A stretch of DNA of 64,000 bases from Antarcticibacterium flavum (GTDB lineage Bacteria > Bacteroidota > Bacteroidia > Flavobacteriales > Flavobacteriaceae), in contig NZ_CP040812.1 of assembly GCF_006159205.1 (NCBI RefSeq), positions 992,001 to 1,056,000 on the forward strand, read 5' to 3'. The notes beneath the pieces are model-generated. The model made no database searches, was not told the origin of the DNA, and worked only from the letters and a program-made list of their open reading frames with translations. Made by a program: the position numbers and the translations under genes. Each line of letters begins with the position of its first letter. Position 1 is the first letter of the stretch. Positions 45,758-54,811 of the stretch are shown one piece after another.

Positions 45758-46036
45758 TTTCATAGGACCGCTTGTTCTTTTTTGCATCGCCCAAAAAAGA
45801 ACCAAAAAAGTCTAGGCTTACGAAAGCTTCTCTAAATTTTTCATTCGGTGGCTAAATTTTAGGAACTCGCGGGCAGATAAATTCATGCGAGATTAATCCG
45901 TTCCGCTCAAACAGCCTAAAATTCTTAACGCCCCTCTCATTTCAAATTTTACGATAACCTTTCGTAGGCCGGGAGAAATTCTGCAAAGAAGAATATTATA
46001 TTCATTGATGATATTCATACGTCATCACCTCACGCT
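45758..46036. repeat. 278-bp nested-palindrome repeat, copy 2
   Basis: Matches 35559-35836 over its whole length. The opening hairpin is GTTCTTTTTTG/CAAAAAAGAAC (45774-45802), where the outer pair is G-C instead of the T-A of copy 1, a compensatory change. The outer arms are less well preserved (GGCTTACGAAAGCTTCTC against GATAACCTTTCGTAGGCC). Confidence 0.8.
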
Positions 46037-46109
46037 AGGTAAATTTTTTACCCCAGGTCTCAGGGGAACATAAGCCAGGACGCTTTAATTTTCATACATC
46101 AACTCGCCG

Positions 46110-46215
46110 CGTCATGCTGAACTTGTTTCAGCATCTAGCGTTCTTGGTGAGACCCACCTTCTCGACTGCTCCCCAAAATCCAACCCATTCGATCCTAAAA
46201 CAAGTTAAGGGTGAC
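46110..46215. repeat. Dispersed palindromic repeat P, copy 2
   Basis: Begins CGTCATGCTGAACTTGTTTC and ends in a partial inverted copy, CCTAAAACAAGTTAAGGGTG, with CTCGACTGCTCCC in the centre. Same family as 45609-45716. Confidence 0.7.
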
Positions 46216-46306
46216 ATAAACCTGAATGCTTTGAATGATACACACAACTTCATTAATTTCAAATTTTATTAAGCAAACTTTAGGAACTCCCGGCTTTTTA
46301 ATCCTT

Positions 46307-46314
46307 TAAATTTG
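46307..46314 (+). promoter_or_regulatory. -7 element abutting the MATE start codon
   Basis: TAAATTTG matches TAnnTTTG, ending only six bases before ATG 46321. The transcript would start at or beside the start codon, giving an mRNA with almost no leader. Confidence 0.45.
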
Positions 46315-46320
46315 CCGGTA

Positions 46321-47691
46321 ATGAAGGCTCCGTTAAAGAATAAATACACAGAAGGCAAGATATTAAACTCCCTTATAAGCCTGGCGCTTCCCATTATTTT
46401 TGCCAATATCCTCCAAACAACGTATCAATTAATCGATACTTTTTGGTTGGGACGTCTTGGGGCCAACGCGGTGGCGGCGGTAAGTTTGAGCTTTCCCTTA
46501 CTTTTCCTGGTGCTTTCCCTGGGCTCGGGCCTCACCCTGGCAGGAACTGTGATGGTAGCACAATACAAGGGCGCCGAGAATCAAAAAATGGTGGACTTCA
46601 GCTCTTCACAAAGCGTCTTTTTGATCCTGATCATTTCGGCAATATTGGCACTTATCAGTTTTTATTCCGCAGGGCCACTTATGCGAATTATTGGTGCGGG
46701 ACCGGAAATCTACGATGACTCTGTTGCTTACTTTAAGGTGTCCTCCCTCGGCTTTGTATTTCTCTTTCTGTTTTTCATTTTTCAGTCCTTAATGCGGGGT
46801 ATCGGCAATGTGATGCTGCCGGTGTATGTGATCCTGTTCACGGTATTCCTAAACCTTATCCTCGACCCCCTCTTCATCTACGGATATGGTCCCGTACCGG
46901 GATTTGGAGTGGCAGGTGCCGCAGTGGCCAGTGTGGTTACTCAGGGTTTATCTGCTTTAATAGGTCTTGTAATCTTATTCCGCGGAAAAAGCGGAATAAA
47001 GATCAATGTCAACTCCATGAGGATCAATATGGAAAACTTAAAACGCACTTTCAATATTGGTTTCCCCGCAAGTATAGAACAATCTACAAGAGCTCTTGGA
47101 ATGACCATGATGGTAATCCTGGTAACCAGCTTCGGCAGTGACATTGTGGCGGCATACGGGATTGGTGCCCGCATCCTGAGTTTTATTGTGATCCCTGCTC
47201 TGGGACTGGCCATCGCCACCACTTCCCTGGTGGGGCAAAATATTGGGGCCAGGAAGATCAAACGGGCAGAGAAAGTGGCTAATTTGAGTAATAAGGTGGC
47301 ATTCTTCGGATTAACAGGAATGGGCCTATTACTGTTTATCTTTGCTGAACCCCTTACCGCGTTTTTCATTCCCAATGATCCTGAAGTTATTCAGGATGGC
47401 GCACTTTTTATAAAAATCATGGCTCCCAGTTTTGGGTTGCTTGGTGTGCAGCAGGTGACAAACGGGGTTTTCAACGGAGCAGGATTTACGAAAGCCTCCA
47501 TGCTTATTTCCATATTAAGCCTCTGGATCGTGAGATTTCCCCTGGCCTACGTCCTCTCCTACAATACCTCCCTGAGCTACGAAGGCATATGGTGGGCTTT
47601 TCCAATTTCTAATTTAATTGCCGCCATTGCAGCTTTTAGTTATTTCAAGATGGGCTACTGGAAAATGAGAGCATTCAGATACCGCAATTAA
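46321..47691 (+). CDS. MATE-family efflux transporter
   Basis: 456-residue inner-membrane antiporter of the MATE family (NorM/DinF-like), expected to export drugs or metabolites using a sodium or proton gradient. About 12 hydrophobic helices are visible. The family start is seen in ILNSLISLALPIIFANILQ and QLIDTFWLGRLGANAVAAVS, and the repeat half begins near FPASIEQSTRALGM. Start at ATG 46321; a TTG lies nine bases earlier. Its real substrate is unknown. Confidence 0.9.
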   Translation: MKAPLKNKYTEGKILNSLISLALPIIFANILQTTYQLIDTFWLGRLGANAVAAVSLSFPLLFLVLSLGSGLTLAGTVMVAQYKGAENQKMVDFSSSQSVFLILIISAILALISFYSAGPLMRIIGAGPEIYDDSVAYFKVSSLGFVFLFLFFIFQSLMRGIGNVMLPVYVILFTVFLNLILDPLFIYGYGPVPGFGVAGAAVASVVTQGLSALIGLVILFRGKSGIKINVNSMRINMENLKRTFNIGFPASIEQSTRALGMTMMVILVTSFGSDIVAAYGIGARILSFIVIPALGLAIATTSLVGQNIGARKIKRAEKVANLSNKVAFFGLTGMGLLLFIFAEPLTAFFIPNDPEVIQDGALFIKIMAPSFGLLGVQQVTNGVFNGAGFTKASMLISILSLWIVRFPLAYVLSYNTSLSYEGIWWAFPISNLIAAIAAFSYFKMGYWKMRAFRYRN

Positions 47692-47706
47692 ACAAAACAG
47701 CCAATT

Positions 47707-49251
47707 TTACCTGGCCACAAGCCTCGCCTTCTCTGCAACGATCTCAGCTACCGGCCGGTTCTCTATATTGCTTTCCAGCCAGGAAAGAATATCCAGATAA
47801 AGAAAAGCCCTTTTTTCATAAGGATGATCTTCGTACTGTTTTAAGGTGCTGTGGAGTTTTCTGAATTCATCTTTTAACTCCAAAGGCGAGATCTCGGGTA
47901 AATTCCGCAGGAACTTGATCATTTCCTTTTGCACCTCATGCAGGTCATTCATCTTGATAAGGAACTTATAAGTAGATCGAATAAGACTGTCAAGATGATA
48001 GTCCTTTCCTGCTTCATAATGGGCTACCAAATTAAGAATTCTTGCAAAACACATAAGATCCTCCCTCATCTCCAGGGATTTATTATTTATGATCTTCTTC
48101 AGGAAAGTAATACACTTCACATAATCCTCATCCCCAAAATAAAGGGAAGCTATCTTATAGTAAAATACCATTACGTGATGGTGATCTATCCTGCTTCCAA
48201 ACTTTTTAATTTTCTTCAGGATCTTCTCCACCAAAGCTTCTCCATTGGCAAAATCCCCCTTCATAAATCTTAAGTTCAGTTTATTGGAATATACATACAG
48301 AAAGGCGAGCGCCGCGATATTATCATCATCAGGGATCTTGGGATCCTTTAATTTGTTTTCAAAGTTTTGAAGTGTGGTTTCAAAAACCCGGGTATGGTTA
48401 AGATAGAACAAGCTCTCCAGGAGGTAATGATTTCCTTTCACATAAGATACAGGATGAACTGCAACCATGTGGGGGTATTCATCAAACAATGCGATCCATT
48501 TGGAGGAATACCTGTAACACGATAAGAAATCCTGGATTAAAAAGCTATACCATAAAGAAGCCTTATACAGCCATAATTTCTCCCGGAAGCCCAGCTTTGA
48601 AAATTCATAAGCGGGAAGGCTCTCCCGGTAATATTCTTTTATAGAGCGCGCTTCTTCCTCTGTCCTGGCATAACCCATTTTTAAAAAAATGCTATAAAGT
48701 TGCAGGGATAGATTGGATAGTTTTCCTGCTATCTGGTTCAGTTCATTTAGTTCTTCGGTTTGCTTTATAAGACTTTCAGCCCGGTTGTGAATGCTTCGGG
48801 TGATATACTGGGATTCTATAATTTTTTCCCATTCAAGGATCTCGTAGGCAATATTTTTTTCCTCGTAATATAACGCGGTAGCCTTGACCTTATCGAGCAA
48901 TTTAAGGCTCTGCTTATACAAACCCTTCCTGTAAAGTATGGAAGCGAAATCCAATTGCTCCCTTATATTAATAGGTATACTTTGATGTACAGGATTAAGC
49001 TTAAGGCTTATGAGCAACTGTTTGTAAAGATGCCCTTTGACATTGGACAATTGCTGTTTGCTAATGTTGGTCTTCTCCAGGATCAACTTCTCGTTATAAA
49101 CTTTTTGAGCAGAAATTACCCTGAAGAGATTAAGGAATTTACTCTCTGCATTTACCCCAATCCTGCCAACATACAAAGAGAATTGTCTCTTTTCTGACGG
49201 GGTAAGGGATTTTATAAGGCTGAATAAATTTTCAGTTAGATCATTGGTCAT
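47707..49251 (-). CDS. Conserved helical-repeat (TPR-like) protein of unknown function
   Basis: Not recognised by family name. 514 residues, no signal peptide or membrane segment. It is mostly amphipathic helices with a solenoid look, as in TPR proteins (for example LYRKGLYKQSLKLLDKVKAT and YFGDEDYVKCITFLKKII). The N-terminal NLFSLIKSLTPSEKRQFSLY is distinctive and I expect it in other flavobacteria. It is divergent from the leu operon across 148 bp, so it could share a regulatory region with leuA. A scaffolding role is only a guess. Confidence 0.7.
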   Translation of the reverse strand: MTNDLTENLFSLIKSLTPSEKRQFSLYVGRIGVNAESKFLNLFRVISAQKVYNEKLILEKTNISKQQLSNVKGHLYKQLLISLKLNPVHQSIPINIREQLDFASILYRKGLYKQSLKLLDKVKATALYYEEKNIAYEILEWEKIIESQYITRSIHNRAESLIKQTEELNELNQIAGKLSNLSLQLYSIFLKMGYARTEEEARSIKEYYRESLPAYEFSKLGFREKLWLYKASLWYSFLIQDFLSCYRYSSKWIALFDEYPHMVAVHPVSYVKGNHYLLESLFYLNHTRVFETTLQNFENKLKDPKIPDDDNIAALAFLYVYSNKLNLRFMKGDFANGEALVEKILKKIKKFGSRIDHHHVMVFYYKIASLYFGDEDYVKCITFLKKIINNKSLEMREDLMCFARILNLVAHYEAGKDYHLDSLIRSTYKFLIKMNDLHEVQKEMIKFLRNLPEISPLELKDEFRKLHSTLKQYEDHPYEKRAFLYLDILSWLESNIENRPVAEIVAEKARLVAR

Positions 49252-49363
49252 CGTAACAGGAGCAGGGTTAACTTGTTGATATTCAATGCAATTGAAGCCG
49301 CATTCTTTTAATCCATTATCGTAACCATCATCTCTTAAAGAGGTTAGAGTGCAGGTGGGAATG

Positions 49364-49387
49364 TTACTTTAGTTAAAGATAAAGTAA
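49364..49387 (+). promoter_or_regulatory. Inverted repeat before leuA
   Basis: TTACTTTA (49364-49371) and TAAAGTAA (49380-49387) form a perfect 8-bp inverted repeat ending 13 bp before the leuA ATG. TACTTTAG inside it is one mismatch from the -7 consensus, so the repeat may be an operator overlapping the promoter. Confidence 0.35.
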
Positions 49388-49399
49388 AAAAAACGTGAT

Positions 49400-50569
49400 A
49401 TGAGTAATGGAAAGGTAGAAATATTTGACACGACATTACGGGATGGCGAGCAGGTCCCCGGCTGCAAATTAAACACCGTTCAAAAATTAAAGATTGCTGA
49501 AGAACTCGACTCCCTGGGAGTTGATGTTATAGAGGCAGGTTTTCCTGTTTCCAGCCCCGGCGATTTCAAATCTGTACAGGAAATTTCCAAACTGGTAAAA
49601 AATGCATCTGTTTGCGGACTCACCCGTGCTGTAAAAAAAGATATAGAAGTAGCTGCTGAAGCACTTAAATTTGCGAAAAGGCCGCGTATTCATACCGGCA
49701 TTGGCACCTCAGACTCTCATATAAAATACAAGTTCAATTCTACCCGTGAGGAGATCATCGTACGGGCCAGGGAGGCTGTTTCATATGCTAAGAATTTTGT
49801 TGATGATGTGGAATTCTATGCTGAAGATGCCGGCAGGACAGATAATGAATATCTTGCCCGGGTATGCACGGCAGCCGTTGAAGCCGGCGCAACTGTATTA
49901 AATATTCCCGATACTACCGGTTACTGCCTTCCCGAGGAATATGGAAAGAAGATCAAATATCTAAAGGAACATGTAAAGAACATTGACAAGGTGACTATTT
50001 CGTGCCATTGTCACAATGACCTGGGACTGGCTACAGCCAATGCCATTGCGGGAATAATGAACGGCGCGAGGCAAATTGAATGTACCATTAACGGGATTGG
50101 AGAACGTGCAGGAAATACCGCTCTGGAGGAGGTTGTGATGATCCTTAGACAGCATCCTACTTTAAATTTGCATACCAATATACAGCCTAAGTTGTTATAC
50201 GCCCTAAGTAATCTTGTCTCTCGTGAGATGGGAATGTTTGTACAGCCTAATAAGGCCATAGTAGGGGCCAATGCCTTTGCCCACAGCTCAGGTATCCACC
50301 AGGACGGTGTCATCAAGAACAGGGAAACCTATGAGATCATAGACCCGGCAGATGTGGGGGTAACAGAGTCGGCTATTATATTAACTGCACGAAGCGGCAG
50401 GGCTGCCCTGGCATATAAAGCCAAAAAAATGGGCTATGAATTGACCAAGCTTCAGCTTGATATCGTCTATGCAGAATTCCTGAATTACGCCGACCATAGA
50501 AAAGAGGTGGCAGATACAGACCTGCATGAGATCATGTCCATATCATTCAAGAATAGAGCTATAGCCTGA
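49400..50569 (+). CDS. leuA: 2-isopropylmalate synthase, short form
   Basis: Condenses acetyl-CoA with 2-oxoisovalerate, the entry to leucine synthesis. 389 residues. The catalytic barrel has [12 protein letters not shown], metal ligands in [14 protein letters not shown], and the [14 protein letters not shown] subdomain motif. The C-terminal leucine-binding regulatory domain of the roughly 520-residue form is missing, so leucine feedback through that domain is not expected. Homocitrate or citramalate synthase is the alternative, but leuCDB follow at once. The stop overlaps the leuC ATG by one base. Confidence 0.92.
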   Translation: MSNGKVEIFDTTLRDGEQVPGCKLNTVQKLKIAEELDSLGVDVIEAGFPVSSPGDFKSVQEISKLVKNASVCGLTRAVKKDIEVAAEALKFAKRPRIHTGIGTSDSHIKYKFNSTREEIIVRAREAVSYAKNFVDDVEFYAEDAGRTDNEYLARVCTAAVEAGATVLNIPDTTGYCLPEEYGKKIKYLKEHVKNIDKVTISCHCHNDLGLATANAIAGIMNGARQIECTINGIGERAGNTALEEVVMILRQHPTLNLHTNIQPKLLYALSNLVSREMGMFVQPNKAIVGANAFAHSSGIHQDGVIKNRETYEIIDPADVGVTESAIILTARSGRAALAYKAKKMGYELTKLQLDIVYAEFLNYADHRKEVADTDLHEIMSISFKNRAIA

Positions 50570-51951
50570 TGAAAAAGACCTTATTTGACAAGATATGGGA
50601 CGCCCATGTGGTGGAATCAATTCCCAACGGGCCGGATGTTTTGTACATTGATAAACATTTGATCCACGAGGTGACCAGCCCCCAGGCTTTTAATGAGCTG
50701 CGGGAGCGTAAAATTCCCGTTTTCCGGCCAGAAAAAACGGTTGCCACAGCAGATCATAATACCCCCACCCTGGACCAGCATTTGCCTGTGAAAGACCTGC
50801 TCTCAAGAAAACAGCTTAAGGAACTCACTCAAAACTGTGAAGAAAATAACATAAACCTGTATGGGCTGGGCCATCCTTTCAATGGGATCGTTCACGTAAT
50901 GGCTCCCGAGCTGGGGATCACCCAACCGGGAATGACAATTGTTTGTGGGGACAGCCACACCTCCACCCACGGTGCTTTTGGAACAATTGCCTTCGGAATT
51001 GGAACCAGCCAGGTAGCCCAGGTTTTTGCAAGCCAGTGCGTGCTGGTCGAGAAACCGAAAAAACTGCGGGTGAATGTAAACGGAAAATTGAAGCCGGGAG
51101 TTCTTCCCAAGGATGTGATCCTTTACATTATAAGTCAGTTGGGCACAAATTCCGGCACCGGGTACTTCTGCGAATATGCAGGAAATGTATTTGAGGAAAT
51201 GTCCATGGAAGGCAGAATGACCGTTTGCAATATGAGTATTGAGATGGGAGCCCGTGGCGGATTGATCGCGCCAGATGAGACTACTTTTGAATACGTGAAA
51301 GGCCGGGAATTTGCACCAAAAGGAGAACAATTTGAAAGGCTGAAGAAAAAGTGGAAAACTCTTAAAACGGATGCAGGAGCTGAATTTGATAAAGAATTCT
51401 TCCTTGATGCTGAAGATATTGAACCTATGATCACCTATGGGACAAACCCCGGAATGGGAATAAAATTAACCGGAAATGTGCCACTCAATGGAGGCAAAAG
51501 TGCTGCAAAGGCACTGGAATATATGGGCTTTATTCCCGGGGAATCTTTGCTGGAAAAGCAGGTGAACTGGATCTTTATTGGCTCCTGTACAAACTCCAGG
51601 ATTGAAGACTTTAGGACGGCAGCTGCCTATATCAAGGGAAAGCAAAAAGCGGCCAACGTTAATGCCCTTATCGTCCCGGGTTCTAGAAAGGTAGCAGAAC
51701 AGATCAAGGCAGAGGGCCTACAGCAAATTTTTGAAGATGCCGGTTTTACCTTACGGCAACCGGGATGTTCTGCCTGCCTTGCGATGAATGATGACAAGAT
51801 CCCGGCGGGAGAATATTGTGTTTCTACCAGCAACAGGAATTTTGAAGGCCGGCAGGGACAGGGAGCACGTACTATCCTCGCCAGCCCGTTAACAGCTGCC
51901 GCCACGGCCATTGCCGGGAAAATAACCGATTTCACCAAAAACCTCAATTAA
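50569..51951 (+). CDS. leuC: 3-isopropylmalate dehydratase, large subunit
   Basis: Iron-sulfur aconitase-family enzyme that, with LeuD, isomerises 2- to 3-isopropylmalate. 460 residues, normal. Cluster cysteines are in [31 protein letters not shown] and GCSACLAMN. It overlaps leuA by one base and abuts leuD without a gap, so the operon is tightly coupled. Confidence 0.96.
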   Translation: MKKTLFDKIWDAHVVESIPNGPDVLYIDKHLIHEVTSPQAFNELRERKIPVFRPEKTVATADHNTPTLDQHLPVKDLLSRKQLKELTQNCEENNINLYGLGHPFNGIVHVMAPELGITQPGMTIVCGDSHTSTHGAFGTIAFGIGTSQVAQVFASQCVLVEKPKKLRVNVNGKLKPGVLPKDVILYIISQLGTNSGTGYFCEYAGNVFEEMSMEGRMTVCNMSIEMGARGGLIAPDETTFEYVKGREFAPKGEQFERLKKKWKTLKTDAGAEFDKEFFLDAEDIEPMITYGTNPGMGIKLTGNVPLNGGKSAAKALEYMGFIPGESLLEKQVNWIFIGSCTNSRIEDFRTAAAYIKGKQKAANVNALIVPGSRKVAEQIKAEGLQQIFEDAGFTLRQPGCSACLAMNDDKIPAGEYCVSTSNRNFEGRQGQGARTILASPLTAAATAIAGKITDFTKNLN

Positions 51952-52545
51952 ATGGAAAAGTTTATACAACTTCAGGATACCGCTGTGCCTTTGGAGATCG
52001 AAAATATCGATACAGACCAGATCATTCCTGCGCGTTTCCTGAAAGCTACAGATAAGGCGGGCTTTGGTGAGAATTTATTCCGGGACTGGAGGTTTGATAA
52101 AGAAGGATGCCTCAACCCGGGCTTCAGTCTGAATAATTCGCAATATAAAGGTTCAATCCTGGTAGCGGGAGATAATTTTGGATGTGGTTCCAGCAGGGAA
52201 CATGCCGCCTGGGCTTTGAAAGCTTATGGATTCAAGGTGGTAGTCTCCAGCTATTTTGCAGATATTTTTAAAGCAAATGCCCTTAACAACGGAATACTTC
52301 CGGTACAGGTATCAGCCGGATTTCTGGCAGAACTATTTACGCATATTCAGGAAGAACCTTCCACAGAAATATTGATAGACCTTGGAAAACAAAAAATTAG
52401 CCTCACAGCTACGCAGGAATCTGAAAGATTTGAAATAGACCCATACAAGAAGATCTGTATGATCAATGGTCTTGATGAAATTGATTTCCTTTTAAGCAAA
52501 TTGCAGGCAATAAAAGAATACGAACAAAAACAATTAGCCTTATGA
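51952..52545 (+). CDS. leuD: 3-isopropylmalate dehydratase, small subunit
   Basis: Swivelling-domain partner of LeuC. 197 residues, normal. Marks are [16 protein letters not shown] and [19 protein letters not shown]. It starts on the base after the leuC stop and overlaps leuB by four bases (ATGA). Confidence 0.96.
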   Translation: MEKFIQLQDTAVPLEIENIDTDQIIPARFLKATDKAGFGENLFRDWRFDKEGCLNPGFSLNNSQYKGSILVAGDNFGCGSSREHAAWALKAYGFKVVVSSYFADIFKANALNNGILPVQVSAGFLAELFTHIQEEPSTEILIDLGKQKISLTATQESERFEIDPYKKICMINGLDEIDFLLSKLQAIKEYEQKQLAL

Positions 52546-53657
52546 AGTTGAAAATAGCAGTGTTACCGGGAGATGGAATAGGCCCTGAGATAACAAAACA
52601 AGCAGTAAAAGTATTAAAAGCGGTTGCCGAAAGGTTTGACCATGATTTTCAATTCGAGGAAGCCATAGTGGGAGCTGCTGCCATAGATGCAACGGGAGAT
52701 CCCCTGCCACCAGAAACCCTTGAACTCTGCGCGGGAGCAGATGCCGTTCTTTTCGGGGCTATAGGTCACCCGAAATATGACAATGACCCGAATGCCAAAG
52801 TAAGGCCGGAGCAGGGACTTCTTAATCTTAGAAAAGGGCTGGGTCTCTTTGCCAATATTCGTCCCGTGAAAGCCTATACAAAACTCCTGGACCACTCGCC
52901 CCTGCGGCCGGAGCGTATAGAGGGTGCAGACTTAGTGATCTACAGGGAACTCACCGGCGGAATATATTTTGGTGAAAAGAGTACCAGTGAAGATGGGAAA
53001 AGCGCAACCGATGTTTGTACCTATAGCGTAGAAGAAATCGAAAGATTAACCCATCTGGCCTTTAAGGCTGCGCAAAAAAGAAGAAAAAGAGTAACACTGG
53101 TTGACAAGGCGAATGTTCTCGAGACCTCCAGGTTATGGAGAAAGACGGTGGCAGACATTTCAAGCGAATATACCGATGTTTCCCTGGATTTTCTTTTCGT
53201 GGACAATGCTGCGATGCAAATGATCCTGGATCCAAAACAGTTTGATGTGATCCTTACTGAAAATATGTTCGGTGACATTTTATCAGACGAGGCAAGTGTA
53301 ATTGGCGGAAGTATTGGCTTACTGGCATCGGCTTCAGTAGGTGAAAAAAGCGCACTGTTTGAACCTATCCACGGTTCTTATCCACAGGCAACAGGAAAAG
53401 GTATCGCCAATCCTGTGGCTTCCATTCTTTCTGCAGCAATGCTTTTGGAGCATTTTAATTTGCATAAAGAAGCAAAAGCGGTAAGAGATGCTGTTGAGGA
53501 GAGTTTGCATATGAATGTTTGCACTCAGGATCTTAATAAAAACAACTATTACTCCACAGAAAAAGTAGGCGATTTCCTGGAAGGTTATATTATAGAAGCC
53601 GGAAATATGAGGCTTAACAATGAAAACCTTAGCCTGGGCCAAATGACTATCATTTAG
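52542..53657 (+). CDS. leuB: 3-isopropylmalate dehydrogenase
   Basis: NAD-dependent oxidative decarboxylase giving 2-oxoisocaproate, the leucine precursor. 371 residues. The N-terminus [20 protein letters not shown], the substrate motif [13 protein letters not shown], the metal-site stretch [18 protein letters not shown] and [15 protein letters not shown] are typical. It is the last gene of leuACDB, ended by a hairpin terminator 20 bp downstream. Confidence 0.96.
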   Translation: MKLKIAVLPGDGIGPEITKQAVKVLKAVAERFDHDFQFEEAIVGAAAIDATGDPLPPETLELCAGADAVLFGAIGHPKYDNDPNAKVRPEQGLLNLRKGLGLFANIRPVKAYTKLLDHSPLRPERIEGADLVIYRELTGGIYFGEKSTSEDGKSATDVCTYSVEEIERLTHLAFKAAQKRRKRVTLVDKANVLETSRLWRKTVADISSEYTDVSLDFLFVDNAAMQMILDPKQFDVILTENMFGDILSDEASVIGGSIGLLASASVGEKSALFEPIHGSYPQATGKGIANPVASILSAAMLLEHFNLHKEAKAVRDAVEESLHMNVCTQDLNKNNYYSTEKVGDFLEGYIIEAGNMRLNNENLSLGQMTII

Positions 53658-53676
53658 TTTGTTTTCAGCCTTTTTC

Positions 53677-53710
53677 AACCTCTCTGAGCTCCTCGGGGAG
53701 GTTTTCTTTT
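53677..53710 (+). terminator. leu operon terminator
   Basis: AACCTC (53677-53682) pairs with GAGGTT (53698-53703), followed by TTCTTTT. It sits 20 bp after the leuB stop. Confidence 0.75.
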
Positions 53711-53726
53711 AGAATCAAGAGAAAAT

Positions 53727-54470
53727 AATCAAGAGACAAGACGGGTAGAAAAGAGAGAAGAGAGAAGAGAGGGCATTCAAGAGATGCGATGCGTGAGGCG
53801 GAGTGGGGATTTAGTGACGGGGGTCGAGAGAGGTTCTAAATATCGAGGATTCTGGGTTAAAGGTGTTTGTCCCGTTAGGGACCACATATGGGTAGAATTG
53901 AATTAGAAATAAAACCCCCGTGCCTTTAGGTACGGCATATAAATAACCGGTTCATATTCTGTACCTAAAGGCACAGGACGTCCACCATTTATTTTTTTCT
54001 ACCTATAGATAGTCCCTACAGGACAAGGAAACGGAGTGATATCTTCGAGAAAAGGATAAAAAAATATTCGTGCATTCGTGGCGGGAAAAAGAATCAAGAG
54101 ACAAGAATCAAGAGACAAGACGGGTAGAAAAGAGAGAAGAGAGGGCATTCAAGAGATGCGATGCGTGAGGCGGAGTTGGGATTTAGTGACGGGGGTCGAG
54201 AGAGGTTCTAAATATCGAGGATTCTGGGTTAAAGGTGTTTGTCCCGTTAGGGACCACATATGGGTAGAATTGAATTAGAAATAAAACCCCCGTGCCTTTA
54301 GGTACGGCATATAAATAACCGGTTCATATTCTGTACCTAAAGGCACAGGACGTCCACCATTTATTTTTTTCTACCCATAGATAGTCCCTACAGGACAAGG
54401 AAACGGAGTGCTGTCTTCGAGAAAAGGATAAAAAAATATTCGTGCATTCGTGGCGGGAAAAAGAATCAAG
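53727..54470. repeat. 372-bp tandem duplication with internal palindromes
   Basis: Two nearly identical units 372 bp apart (GGGCATTC at 53771 and 54143; the GCGGGAAAAAG end at 54081 and 54453), then a fragment of a third. Each unit contains a nested palindrome: outer arms GTCCCGTTAGGGAC ... GTCCCTACAGGAC (53869-54024; 54241-54396) and a perfect inner GTGCCTTTAGGTAC/GTACCTAAAGGCAC pair (53920-53974). Confidence 0.85.
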
Positions 54471-54592
54471 AGACAAGACGGGTAGAAAAGAGAGAAGAGA
54501 GAAAAGGCGCGTTACGATAGACGGGTTTGCCTTAAGGGAAGGTCGGGATTCAAGGCGAGGGATTCGTGAGAAGGGCTACACCAAAGCCCATT

Positions 54593-54619
54593 AGATCCTG
54601 AAACAAGTTCAGGATGACG
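54593..54619. repeat. Single arm of dispersed repeat P
   Basis: AGATCCTGAAACAAGTTCAG followed by GATGACG matches the right arms of the P repeats at 45.6-46.2 kb. The left arm is missing, so it is a fragment or solo unit. Confidence 0.55.
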
Positions 54620-54785
54620 TGGGGGAGACATTTCCACCGTCAAGAATTATATAAAAATATTCGTGCATTCGTGGCGAAAAAAGAATCAAGAGACAAGAAT
54701 CAAGAGACAAGACAAAAAGTTAGAGAGGAGAGAAAACGAAGCAGTCTAACATCTATATTCCAGCAGCGCAGCGGTCTTTTTCTTT

Positions 54786-54811
54786 GCTCCCCCTTTGGGG
54801 GCTGGGGGGCT
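54786..54811 (+). repeat. G/C palindromic dispersed repeat, copy 2
   Basis: GCT-CCCCC-TTT-GGGGG-CT-GGGGGG-CT; the inverted counterpart of 40922-40948. It overlaps the ilvA stop codon (54810-54812) and could act in mRNA termination for ilvDBNCA. Confidence 0.6.

Larger units (their letters stand above)
45574..46306. other. Repeat-filled intergenic region before the MATE gene
   Basis: This 730-bp gap carries no gene. It holds two copies of a 105-bp palindromic repeat (45609-45716, 46110-46215) around copy 2 of the 278-bp nested-palindrome repeat (45758-46036). The right end carries the MATE gene promoter. Confidence 0.7.
53711..54785. other. Repeat-filled gap between the convergent leu and ilv operons
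   Basis: About 1.1 kb without a credible gene. It holds AATCAAGAGACAAG-type direct repeats (53727, 54092, 54106, 54464, 54681 and others), a 372-bp tandem duplication (53727-54470), an arm of repeat P (54593-54619) and a 24-bp word (54753-54776) that recurs inverted at 61703-61726. Confidence 0.75.

Noticed and set aside
49286..49324. 12-codon frame MQLKPHSFNPLS before leuA as a leader peptide
   Set aside because: Only two Leu codons and no terminator or pairing pattern; no better than chance, unlike the ilvD mini-ORF.
53727..54470. Possible CRISPR or coding locus in the 372-bp duplication
   Set aside because: Only two full units, no spacer pattern, and open frames inside are short with low-complexity products.
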